Positions 50,609 to 58,840 of a stretch of 64,000 bases of DNA are shown one piece after another. Both the position numbers and the translations under genes were made by a program. The stretch is from NCBI RefSeq assembly GCF_001905505.1, contig NZ_LIPG01000004.1, positions 186,001 through 250,000 of the forward strand, given 5' to 3'. The notes under the pieces were generated by a model, which did not search any database, had not been told where the DNA came from, and saw only the letters and a list, made by a program, of their open reading frames with translations. The DNA is from Streptomyces sp. CB02058 (GTDB lineage: Bacteria; Actinomycetota; Actinomycetes; Streptomycetales; Streptomycetaceae). The number at the start of each line of letters is the position of its first letter. The stretch's first letter is position 1.

Positions 50609-52603
50609 GTGCTCCTCTCCGCGACCGCACCGCCGGGCCCCCGCCCCGCACAGGAGCTCCGGCTGCGGGAGGAGGCCGCCCGCCACCGCGGCCTCACCCC
50701 GCCCCGCACCCATCCCCTGGCCAGCATCACCTGGCTCGGGCCCGCGGCCTCCAACCCCGCGCTGGCGTACCGCACCACGGGTGACCGCGCGCATCTGGAC
50801 GAGAGCCGGCGCTGGATCGAGGCCGCGGTACGGCTGCCGCACTGGGGCCGGGCCCATATGCCTGACCACGATCTGGACGCGGGCTGGCTGCTGCACCACC
50901 TCTCGCTCGCCCACCGGTGGATCGGTGACGACCTCCCGGACGAGGTGAGGGCGCTGCTGCGGTACAAGCTGCTGCTCCAGGGCCGCCGGATGTACGAGTT
51001 CGCGGTGGCGAGCGAGGGCAGCTGGTGGTCGTCCTCGTACTGGCAGAACCACAACTGGATCTGCTACGCCGGTCTGGCGACGGCGGGCTACGTGCTGGGC
51101 AAGGAGGAGTGGACCGACCGGGCCAGGGACAACCTCGGCACGGTCCTGGACCTGATGCCGCCGGACGGTTCGCACGCCGAGGGCGTCGTGTACTGGCGCT
51201 ACGGTGTGCCGTTCCTGGCGATCCATCTGGATCTGCTCCAGGAGGCCGAGGGCATCGACTGGTGGGGGCGCGGCGGCTTCCTCTCCTCCACGTTCCGCTA
51301 CCGGCTCCACCAGACCGCGCCCGGCTTCGCCTTCAACGTCGACCACGGAGACTGCCACGACCGGCGCAGCGGCCACAGCGCCGGGCTGTACTACCGGCTC
51401 GCGGCCCAGTACGGCATTCCGGAGGCCCAGTGGATGGGCGATCTGGCCTCGGGCGAACTGCTGTGGCAGGAGGCCGCGGAGAGCGGGGTGCGGCCGGGAA
51501 TCCTGCCGGAGGCGTATCTGGAGTACCTCTGGTACGACCCGTCGGTGGCGGCGGCGCGCCCTTCGGAGACCCATGCCTACTTCCCGGACCTCGGGCTGCT
51601 CACGGCCCGTACCGGCTGGGACGACGACGCCACGCTGGTGTCGTTCAAGGCGAGTCCGGGCGGCGGCCGTACGGCGTGGGAGACCTCGGCGAAGCACCGG
51701 GCGGAGCTGGGCTGGGAGACCCTGAACCAGGGGCACCACCATCCCGACTCCGGGTCGTTCGTGCTGGTGTCGCAGGGTGCCTTCCTCGCCGTGGACGAGG
51801 GCTACAGCAACCGCAAGCGCGCCGCGCACCACAACCTGCTGCTGGTGGACGGGCAGGGTTACGCGGACGAGGACCGGTACCACGTCTACCAGGGCATCCC
51901 GTACGAGCGTCAGGCCGGGCAGCGCGACGTACTCGTGGACGGTGAGGGCGGCTGGGCGCACGCCACCGCGGAGATCGCCGCGATGTACGATCCCGCGCTC
52001 GGCGTGCGGCGCCTGGACCGGACCCTGGTGTCCACGCCGTCCGGACGGCTCGTCCTGCTCGACCTGGCAGAGGCGCGGGAGGAGCGCGCGTGGACGTTCC
52101 TGCTCCAGACCGACCGGCCGACGGAACCGCTGCCCGACGGATCGAGGCTGATCAGGTCGGGGGCGGCCACCGCCCTCGTGCGGCGGTTCGCACCGCCCGG
52201 CGGGCCGGCCGTCGGCGAGAGCGCCGGAGTCACCGAGGTCGAGGCCAATCCGACCTCCAGCACGCCCGGACTGCGCCTGACCCGCACGCTGCACACCCTG
52301 CGGGCGACGACCCAGCCGGTCCGTGACGCTGCTTTCCTGACCGCGATCGCCCCGGGCGGTACGCCGGGCGGCGAACGGCTGCCGTGCGAGCAGGGCCACG
52401 GGGTCGCCTTCGCGGAGGCCGGGGAGACCGTGCTGCTCTCCCCCGTCGCCCGCCGCATCCGTCACGAAGCGGTCGACGCGGACGCCGCCGCCGTGCTGCT
52501 CGGCGCCGACGGCACACCGTACGTGGTGCGCTGCACGCGGCTGGAGCTCGGCGGGCGCGTGCTCCTCGACACGGCGGAGCCCTACACGGGAAAGGTCGGC
52601 TGA
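50609..52603 (+). CDS. Heparinase II/III family protein B with DUF4962-like toroid
   Basis: A 664-residue cytosolic protein starting at GTG 50609, three bases past the protein A stop. The N-terminal toroid (about 60-330) has SSYWQNHNWICYAGLATAGY and the active-site segment NVDHGDCHDRRSGHS. The beta-sandwich carries NQGHHHPDSGSF at about 373-384, the typical His/Asp motif of heparinase II/III proteins. Its sequence differs so much from protein A that the two probably act on different bonds or ends of the imported oligosaccharide. Lack of a signal peptide points to intracellular action after import. Confidence 0.87.
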   Translation: MLLSATAPPGPRPAQELRLREEAARHRGLTPPRTHPLASITWLGPAASNPALAYRTTGDRAHLDESRRWIEAAVRLPHWGRAHMPDHDLDAGWLLHHLSLAHRWIGDDLPDEVRALLRYKLLLQGRRMYEFAVASEGSWWSSSYWQNHNWICYAGLATAGYVLGKEEWTDRARDNLGTVLDLMPPDGSHAEGVVYWRYGVPFLAIHLDLLQEAEGIDWWGRGGFLSSTFRYRLHQTAPGFAFNVDHGDCHDRRSGHSAGLYYRLAAQYGIPEAQWMGDLASGELLWQEAAESGVRPGILPEAYLEYLWYDPSVAAARPSETHAYFPDLGLLTARTGWDDDATLVSFKASPGGGRTAWETSAKHRAELGWETLNQGHHHPDSGSFVLVSQGAFLAVDEGYSNRKRAAHHNLLLVDGQGYADEDRYHVYQGIPYERQAGQRDVLVDGEGGWAHATAEIAAMYDPALGVRRLDRTLVSTPSGRLVLLDLAEAREERAWTFLLQTDRPTEPLPDGSRLIRSGAATALVRRFAPPGGPAVGESAGVTEVEANPTSSTPGLRLTRTLHTLRATTQPVRDAAFLTAIAPGGTPGGERLPCEQGHGVAFAEAGETVLLSPVARRIRHEAVDADAAAVLLGADGTPYVVRCTRLELGGRVLLDTAEPYTGKVG

Positions 52604-52605
52604 CC

Positions 52606-53208
52606 ATGCAGGCAATCCTTCCGTCCGGCGGGGCGACGCTGCTGCGCCGTCTGGAGTTCATCGCCTTCCCGGCCGCCGCGGGGGCCGCGTGCAGCGTGCT
52701 GTCCCTGGGCGTCGTGACCTGGCTGCCCGCGCTCGCGGCGATGGGTCACGCGCTGCAGCTCTGGCGCCGGGACGGGGACAGCCGGGTCTTCGCCAACACC
52801 TTCGCCCAGTTCCCCCGCTACTGGCGGGTCCTGTGGCGGCACGGGCTGCTGTCCACGGCGGCGGCGATCGTCCTCGTCGCGAACATCGCGTATCTGCTCG
52901 GCCGTTCCGAGCCCTGGACCTTCGTGCTGCTCGCCGCCCAGGCGGGCATCGGGGCCGCGTTCGTCATCCACCACGTCGCCCTCGCAGCCGAGGCCGGACG
53001 GACCTGTGAGGGGTCGGTCCGAGCCTGGTCGGCGGGCGCGCTGGCGCTCGGCTTCGGCTCCCCGGCCAGGGGCACGGCGCTGCTCGGCGCCGTGGTCTCC
53101 GCCGTACTGCTCTCCCTCGTCGTACCGCTGGGCCCGCTGCTCCTGGGCCCCAGCGTTCCCGTACTGCTCGCACTGTCCTTCGCCGATCCCAGGAGGCACA
53201 CCTCATGA
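52606..53208 (+). CDS. DUF624/YesL-like membrane protein
   Basis: A 200-residue protein with about five hydrophobic spans (for example FIAFPAAAGAACSVLSLGVV and LLSTAAAIVLVANIAYLLG). Length, span layout and genomic place fit the DUF624 family, of which Bacillus YesL in the rhamnogalacturonan operon is a member; the role of the family in oligosaccharide uptake is not established. The first codon follows the heparinase B stop by two bases and its stop overlaps the next start as ATGA, so translation is coupled. Confidence 0.75.
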   Translation: MQAILPSGGATLLRRLEFIAFPAAAGAACSVLSLGVVTWLPALAAMGHALQLWRRDGDSRVFANTFAQFPRYWRVLWRHGLLSTAAAIVLVANIAYLLGRSEPWTFVLLAAQAGIGAAFVIHHVALAAEAGRTCEGSVRAWSAGALALGFGSPARGTALLGAVVSAVLLSLVVPLGPLLLGPSVPVLLALSFADPRRHTS

Positions 53209-54284
53209 GCCGTTTACTGCGTTCCGCCCTTGTCGCCGCGCTCGCCGCCGGCACCCCGCTGCTGCTCTCCCCGCCGTCCTCGGCCGCCGTGACGGCCACC
53301 GCGTACTACGTCTCGCCGTCCGGTGCCGACACCAACTCCGGTACGTCGGCGGGGGCGCCGCTCGCGACGATCCAGAAGGCCCTGGACCTGGCCCCCACCG
53401 GCTCGGTGGTGAACCTCGCGGCCGGCACGTACCGCCAGGACGTGGTCACCACGCGCTCCGGGGTCACGATCACGGGTCCCTCGAACGCCGTGGTGAAGGG
53501 CGCGGGCGACAGCCGCGTCATCCAGGTGCGGCACGACTCGACGACCCTGAGCGGCTTCACCGTCGACGGGCTGCACGGCTCGGCAGCCGACGTGTCCGGC
53601 TACCGCCTCAAGCTCGTCTACGTGATGAGCACGACCCCGGGGAACGGGGTGGGCGCCCTGCGCATCACCGGGATGACGCTCAAGAACGCGGCTGACGAAT
53701 GCCTGCGGCTGCGCTATCTGGTCACCGGTGCTGAGGTGGACGACAACACCATCACGGACTGCGGGGTCGCCGACTTCAAGTTCGGCGGAGGCGGCAAGAA
53801 CGGCGAGGGGATCTACCTCGGCACGGCGCCCGAGCAGCAGGGCGCGAACGGCGCCCCGGACGCGGCGGCCGACGTCAGCAGGAACAACCGGATCCACCAC
53901 AACACCATCGTCACCCGGGGCAACGAGTGCGTGGACGTGAAGGAGAACTCCACGAACAACTACGTCGAGTACAACGACTGCAGCGGCCAGAAGGACTCCA
54001 GCTCGGGCGGGCTCGACGCACGCGGCAGCGGCAACATCTTCCGTTACAACACCGTGCACGACAACGTGGGCGCGGGTGTCCGGCTCGGCGGTGACACCGC
54101 GGCCGACGGCATCGACACGAGTGTCTACGGGAACACCATCACCTCGAACGCGGGCGGCGGGATCAAGTTCATGCGGACCCCGCAGGGACCGGTGTGCACG
54201 AACACCATGAGCGGCAACACCGGCGGCGACGCGGTCGGCACCTACGCGAGCGAGTACGACCCGACAGGGACGTGCCCGCAGTGA
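53205..54284 (+). CDS. Secreted right-handed beta-helix protein, possible polysaccharide lyase
   Basis: A 359-residue exported protein. A signal peptide (SALVAALAAGTPLLLSPPSS) is followed by TAYYVSPSGADTNSGTSAGA, the opening common to beta-helix pectate-lyase-like proteins, and by strand repeats with NRIHHNTIVTRG and NYVEYNDCSGQ. Within the operon it is one of three exported proteins. Fold and context suggest binding or cleavage of the polymer, yet no lyase family can be assigned from motifs. It overlaps the DUF624 gene by four bases and the SGNH gene by four. Confidence 0.8.
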   Translation: MSRLLRSALVAALAAGTPLLLSPPSSAAVTATAYYVSPSGADTNSGTSAGAPLATIQKALDLAPTGSVVNLAAGTYRQDVVTTRSGVTITGPSNAVVKGAGDSRVIQVRHDSTTLSGFTVDGLHGSAADVSGYRLKLVYVMSTTPGNGVGALRITGMTLKNAADECLRLRYLVTGAEVDDNTITDCGVADFKFGGGGKNGEGIYLGTAPEQQGANGAPDAAADVSRNNRIHHNTIVTRGNECVDVKENSTNNYVEYNDCSGQKDSSSGGLDARGSGNIFRYNTVHDNVGAGVRLGGDTAADGIDTSVYGNTITSNAGGGIKFMRTPQGPVCTNTMSGNTGGDAVGTYASEYDPTGTCPQ

Positions 54285-55438
54285 CCGTCAGGGGGCCCGC
54301 GAGACGCGGGGTACTGACGGCGGCCGCCGCGGGTGTGGCGGTGGTGGCCGCGGCGCCCGCCGCCCGTGCGGCGGGGGCCGGGGAGTCCGGCGGGACCGGG
54401 CGCGCCGGTTCGTGGACGACGTCCTGGGCCACCGCTCAGACCGCGCCGACCGCGACGGACACCGTGGCCTCGGCCGGGCTGACCGACGGGGTGGTCTCGG
54501 CGACCGTGCGCCTGTCGGCCGGGGGCGGGGTGCGGCTGCGGTACGGGAACGCCTTCGGCACCGTGCCGGTCATGATCGGTCCGGTGACCGCGGGCGGGCG
54601 TGCCGTGACGTTCGGCGGGCGGCGGCAGGCGTGGCTGGCCGCGGGCGCCTCGCTCATCAGCGACCCGGTCGGCGGGCTGCGCGTGCCCGAGGCGTCGGCG
54701 CTCACGGTGGAGACCCGACTGCCCGGGCCCACCGGGCCGCTGTCATTCCACCGCAACACGCATGCCTCGCACAGCGTCGACGGGGTACGCACGGCCTCGG
54801 TGTTCCTCCTGACCGGTGTCGAGGTCAGCGGTGCGTACGGGCCGTCCGTGGCCGTGCTCGGCGACTCGATCACGGAGGGCGTCGGCACGCCCGACGACGC
54901 CGATCTTCGCTGGCCCGACCAGCTGGCGCGGCGCCTCCCCGGATCGGCGGTCGCCAATCTCGGCATCAGCGGCAACAGGCTGCTGCTGGACGACGCCCGG
55001 TTCGGGCCCGGCGGCCAGGCCCGGTTCGACCGGGACGTCCTCACGCTGCCGGGACTGGGCACCGTGCTGGTCCAGCTGGGCGTCAACGACCTCCAGCAGC
55101 CCCCGTCCCAGACGGACCCCGCGCGCGTCCTGGCCGGCTTCCGCCAGCTGGTGCTGCGGGCCCGGAGCGCGGGGCTGCGGATCGTCGGCTCCACCGTCAC
55201 CCCGTTCGAGGGCTGGACCCGCTGGACACCGGAGCTCGAAGAGGTGCGGCAGCAGATCAACCGCGCGGTGCGCACCGGGCGGCTGTTCGACGCGGTCGCC
55301 GACTTCGACGCCGCGCTGCGCGACCCCGCCCGCCCGTCGCGGCTGCTTCCCACGCTCGACAGCGGCGACGGCCTGCACCCCAATCCCTCCGGTCACGCCG
55401 CGCTCGCCGCGGCCGTCGACCGCCGAATACTGCTGTGA
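54281..55438 (+). CDS. Exported SGNH/GDSL-type esterase
   Basis: A 385-residue protein starting at GTG 54281, which overlaps the previous stop as GTGA. The lead (ARRGVLTAAAAGVAVVAAAP) is a twin-arginine-like signal. The SGNH blocks are intact: Ser in VLGDSITEG, Gly in GISGNR, Asn in QLGVND and the DxxH pair in DGLHPN near the end. A 150-residue beta-sandwich precedes the hydrolase domain. Such esterases remove acetyl groups from polysaccharides, which would expose the polymer for the lyases. Another possible substrate is an acyl lipid, but the operon context favours deacetylation. Confidence 0.87.
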   Translation: MTVRGPARRGVLTAAAAGVAVVAAAPAARAAGAGESGGTGRAGSWTTSWATAQTAPTATDTVASAGLTDGVVSATVRLSAGGGVRLRYGNAFGTVPVMIGPVTAGGRAVTFGGRRQAWLAAGASLISDPVGGLRVPEASALTVETRLPGPTGPLSFHRNTHASHSVDGVRTASVFLLTGVEVSGAYGPSVAVLGDSITEGVGTPDDADLRWPDQLARRLPGSAVANLGISGNRLLLDDARFGPGGQARFDRDVLTLPGLGTVLVQLGVNDLQQPPSQTDPARVLAGFRQLVLRARSAGLRIVGSTVTPFEGWTRWTPELEEVRQQINRAVRTGRLFDAVADFDAALRDPARPSRLLPTLDSGDGLHPNPSGHAALAAAVDRRILL

Positions 55439-55449
55439 GGACCCGACCC

Positions 55450-57852
55450 ATGAACCCAGCAAAGGGCGCCACGCGCCGCACGGTCCTGGCCGGAGCGGCG
55501 GCCCTCGGCGCGGCCGTGACCCTTCCCCTGAGCCTCACCCCCACGGCCGCGTACGCCGCGGCCGGGGACGCCGCCGCGCTGCGCGGCCGCTGGCACACCC
55601 TGCTGACCGGAGGCGCCGGCCTCGATCCGTCCGACGAGCGGATAGCCGCGGCGGTCGCCCGGACCGGCCGGGCCGCGACGACGGCGGCCAAGGGCCTCGA
55701 CCCGTCCCGCACCGACGGGCTGTTCGCGGATCTGACCAGCACGGCGCTCTCCAACCACGTCACCACGTCGTTCAAGCGCCTCGCCACGATCGCGACCGCG
55801 TGGGCCGTCCCCGGCACCCCGCAGCACGGCGACACCACCCTGCGCGACCTGCTGCTCGCGGGCGTCGACTGGATGCTGACGAACCGTTACGGCCCCGGCC
55901 ACACCCGGTTCGACAACGACTGGGACTGGGAGATCGGCTCGGCGCTCGCGCTGAACGACGCGGCCGTGCTGCTGTACGACGAGCTCGGTGCGGAGCGGCT
56001 GGGCCGGATCACCGAGGCGGTGCGGCACTACACACCCGATCCGAACCTGTGGCGCGCGGACCGCCAGATCGCGACCGGAGCCAACCGTGTGTGGGTCTCC
56101 ACCGTGGTCGCCGTCAACGCGGTGCTGCGGGACGACGGAGACTCCCTGGCGCGGGTCCGTGACGCTCTTTCGGACGTCGAGGGTTCGGGTGCCAACAGCG
56201 TCCTGGCGTTCAACGACCGTACGGACGGCACGGCGGGCACCGGCGAGGGCTTCTACTCCGACGGCTCGTTCCTCCAGCACTACAAGCACCCGTACAACGG
56301 CGGCTACGGCAAGGAGCTGCTCAACAGCCTCTCCCGGCTGCTGAATCTGCTCGCCGGCACCGAGTGGAGGGTCACCGACCCCGATCTCGACAACGTCCGC
56401 AGCTGGGTCGTCGACGGCTTCGACCCGCTGCTGGCGCGTGGCGACGTGATGGCGTCGGTGTGCGGACGCGAGATCGCCCGCCCCAGCAAGCAGGGCCACG
56501 CCTCCGCGCAGACGGTCATCGAGGCGGTCCTGCGGCTCATCCCCGGCTTCCCGGGCGACACGGCCGACGAGTTCACCGCGCTGGTCAAGCAGTGGATCGC
56601 CGAGGACACCTACCGGGACTTCCTCGCGGTCACCGACCCGGCGTCACTGGTCGCCGCCCTGGGGATCATCGGCTCCGCCGTCCCCGCGCGCGGGCCGCTG
56701 GTCGCCCACAAGCAGCACCCCCGCATGGACAAGGCGGCGCACCACCGGCCCTCGTTCGCCCTGGGCATCTCGGCGTACTCCAGCCGGATCTACAACTACG
56801 AGTCGATCCAGAACGAGAATCTGCACGGCTGGCACCTCTCCGACGGCATGGTGCAGCTGTACACCGGTGACCTCGGGCACTACAGCGAGGACTACTGGCC
56901 CACCGTCGACCCCGCCAGGCTGCCGGGCACCACGGTCGTGGCCGGACGCCCGGCGGACGCCGCGGGGCAGCGCACGACGAGCACCGCGGACTGGGCGGGC
57001 GGCACGGCTCTGCCGGGCACGACGCTCGGCGCGTACGGCATGGAGCTGCGGGCGTACGGGAGCACGCTGCACGGCCTCAAGAGCTGGTTCTGCCTCGACG
57101 ACGTGATCGCGTGCGTCGGCTCCGGGATCGGCGCGGAGTCGGGGACGGTGGAGACCGTCGTCGAGAACCGCAAGCTGAGCGATCCGGCCGCGGCACTGCT
57201 GGTCGACGGCAGTCCGGCGCCCACCGGCACGGACTGGTCGGCGGAGCTCGGCACGGTCCGCTGGGTGCACCTGGAGGGGACCGGGGGATACGTCTTCCCC
57301 GAGCCCACCGCGCTGCGCGGGCTGCGCGAGGAGCGCACGGCGACCTGGCGGGAGATCAACCTCAAGTACGGCACGGACACTCCCGTCACCCGCCCGTATC
57401 TGACGCTGTGGCAGGACCACGGGGCGGCTCCGGCCGGGGCCGGCTACTTCTGGCTCCAGGCCCCGGCGGCCTCGGTGGCGCGGACCCGCCGGTGGTCCGC
57501 CGCGCCCCCGGTGGAGCTCGTGGCCCGCTCGACGGCGGTGCACGCCGTGCGCCGCGCGGCGGACGGGCTGCTCGCCGCGAACTTCTGGGCGGCCGGCACC
57601 GCGCAGGAGCTGACCTGTGACGGACCCGCGTCGGTGCTGGTGCGCAACGAGGGCAGGACGCTCACCGTGGCCCTGTCCGACCCGACGCAGCTGCGGCCGT
57701 CGGTGGTGCTCGACCTGGCCAGGCCCGGTCTCACGGTCGCCGCCGCGGACCCGGGCATCCGCGCCACCGCCACGCGGCGGGGCCTGCGGATCACCGCCGA
57801 CACGTCCGGTCTGCACGGCGCGACCCTCAACCTCACCCTGAAGAGGAGCTAG
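55450..57852 (+). CDS. Exported polysaccharide lyase family 8 enzyme
   Basis: An 800-residue protein. The signal has ATRRTVLAGAAALGAAVTLP, a twin-arginine lead. An alpha/alpha toroid (about 40-400) is followed by the PL8 central beta-sandwich and C-terminal domains. Catalytic residues sit in GANRVW (Asn near 211) and LQHYKHPYNGGYG (His and Tyr near 278-284). PL8 enzymes cleave hyaluronate, chondroitin or xanthan by beta-elimination; this one cannot be assigned to a substrate by eye. It would start the breakdown outside the cell. It follows the SGNH gene by 11 bases. Confidence 0.9.
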   Translation: MNPAKGATRRTVLAGAAALGAAVTLPLSLTPTAAYAAAGDAAALRGRWHTLLTGGAGLDPSDERIAAAVARTGRAATTAAKGLDPSRTDGLFADLTSTALSNHVTTSFKRLATIATAWAVPGTPQHGDTTLRDLLLAGVDWMLTNRYGPGHTRFDNDWDWEIGSALALNDAAVLLYDELGAERLGRITEAVRHYTPDPNLWRADRQIATGANRVWVSTVVAVNAVLRDDGDSLARVRDALSDVEGSGANSVLAFNDRTDGTAGTGEGFYSDGSFLQHYKHPYNGGYGKELLNSLSRLLNLLAGTEWRVTDPDLDNVRSWVVDGFDPLLARGDVMASVCGREIARPSKQGHASAQTVIEAVLRLIPGFPGDTADEFTALVKQWIAEDTYRDFLAVTDPASLVAALGIIGSAVPARGPLVAHKQHPRMDKAAHHRPSFALGISAYSSRIYNYESIQNENLHGWHLSDGMVQLYTGDLGHYSEDYWPTVDPARLPGTTVVAGRPADAAGQRTTSTADWAGGTALPGTTLGAYGMELRAYGSTLHGLKSWFCLDDVIACVGSGIGAESGTVETVVENRKLSDPAAALLVDGSPAPTGTDWSAELGTVRWVHLEGTGGYVFPEPTALRGLREERTATWREINLKYGTDTPVTRPYLTLWQDHGAAPAGAGYFWLQAPAASVARTRRWSAAPPVELVARSTAVHAVRRAADGLLAANFWAAGTAQELTCDGPASVLVRNEGRTLTVALSDPTQLRPSVVLDLARPGLTVAAADPGIRATATRRGLRITADTSGLHGATLNLTLKRS

Positions 57853-57856
57853 ACCC

Positions 57857-58831
57857 TTGCTGTTCGACATGCCCCTGGAGCGGCTGCGGGAGTACCGGCC
57901 GGAGCCCGAGGAGCCCGCCGACTTCGACGCGTTCTGGGAGAAGACCCTCACGGAGACGGCACGCCACGGCCTGGACGCCTCCTTCGTCCCGTACGACGCC
58001 GGGTTCGCGACGGTGGACGTCTTCGACGTGACGTTCGCCGGCTGGGGCGGGCAGCCGGTGAAGGCCTGGCTGATGCTCCCGCGTGTCCGCTCCGGCCCGC
58101 TGCCGGCGGTGGTCCAGTACATCGGCTACAACGGCGGCCGCGGCATCCCGTACTCCTGGCTGACCTGGAGCGCGCTCGGCTACGCGCATCTGGTCATGGA
58201 CAACCGCGGCCAGGGCGGCGGCGGCAAGAACACCGCGGACACCCCGGACATCGGCCCGGACGGCCACGGCTCCTCCTCCCCCGGGTTCCTCACCCGGGGC
58301 ATCGAGGACCCCTACCGGCACTACTACCGGCGCCTCATCACCGACGCGGTGCGCGCGGTCGACGCGGTGCGGGCCCACGAGGCGGTGGATCCCTCGCGGG
58401 TCGCGGTCCTCGGCGGCAGCCAGGGAGGCGGGCTCGCGCTCGCCGTGGCCGGGCTGCGCGACGACGTGGCGGCGGCCGTCGCCGATGTGCCGTTCCTCTG
58501 CCACTTCCGGCGTGCCTCGCAGATCACGGACTCGGGCCCGTACGCGGAGATCGCCCGCTGGCTGTCCGGGCACCGCTTCCGGATCGAGGAGGCGATGGAG
58601 ACCCTCTCGTACTTCGACGGGGTCAACTTCGCGGCGCGGGCCACGGCCCCGGCCTGGCTCTCGGTGGGGCTGATGGACCGGGTCTGCCCGTCCTCGACCG
58701 TGTTCGCGGCGTACCACGCCTACGCGGGCCCGGCCGAGCTGGAGGTGTTCACGTACAACGGCCACGAGGGCGGCGCGGAGTACGACCTGCCGCGCAAGCT
58801 CGAGGCGCTGCGCGGGGTGTTCGGGCAGTAG
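57857..58831 (+). CDS. AXE1-family acetyl esterase (cephalosporin C deacetylase-like)
   Basis: A 324-residue alpha/beta-hydrolase. The triad is Ser188 in GGSQGG, Asp274 in LMDRVCP and His303 in NGHEGG, and the family wording (DFDAFWEKTL, VQYIGYNGGRG) is clear. AXE1 enzymes remove O-acetyl groups from small oligosaccharides in the cytosol. The start is a TTG at 57857 with GAGGAG seven bases upstream, four bases past the PL8 stop; the family N terminus LFDMPLERL supports this over the ATG at 57869. It ends the eleven-gene operon and converges on the oxidoreductase with a ten-base gap. Confidence 0.9.
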   Translation: MLFDMPLERLREYRPEPEEPADFDAFWEKTLTETARHGLDASFVPYDAGFATVDVFDVTFAGWGGQPVKAWLMLPRVRSGPLPAVVQYIGYNGGRGIPYSWLTWSALGYAHLVMDNRGQGGGGKNTADTPDIGPDGHGSSSPGFLTRGIEDPYRHYYRRLITDAVRAVDAVRAHEAVDPSRVAVLGGSQGGGLALAVAGLRDDVAAAVADVPFLCHFRRASQITDSGPYAEIARWLSGHRFRIEEAMETLSYFDGVNFAARATAPAWLSVGLMDRVCPSSTVFAAYHAYAGPAELEVFTYNGHEGGAEYDLPRKLEALRGVFGQ

Positions 58832-58840
58832 GGGCGGCGG

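Noticed and set aside
48539..52615. A 1358-codon open frame on the minus strand
   Set aside because: It is the antisense shadow of the SDR and the two heparinase genes; its composition is Arg/Gly/Val-rich and it has no domain.
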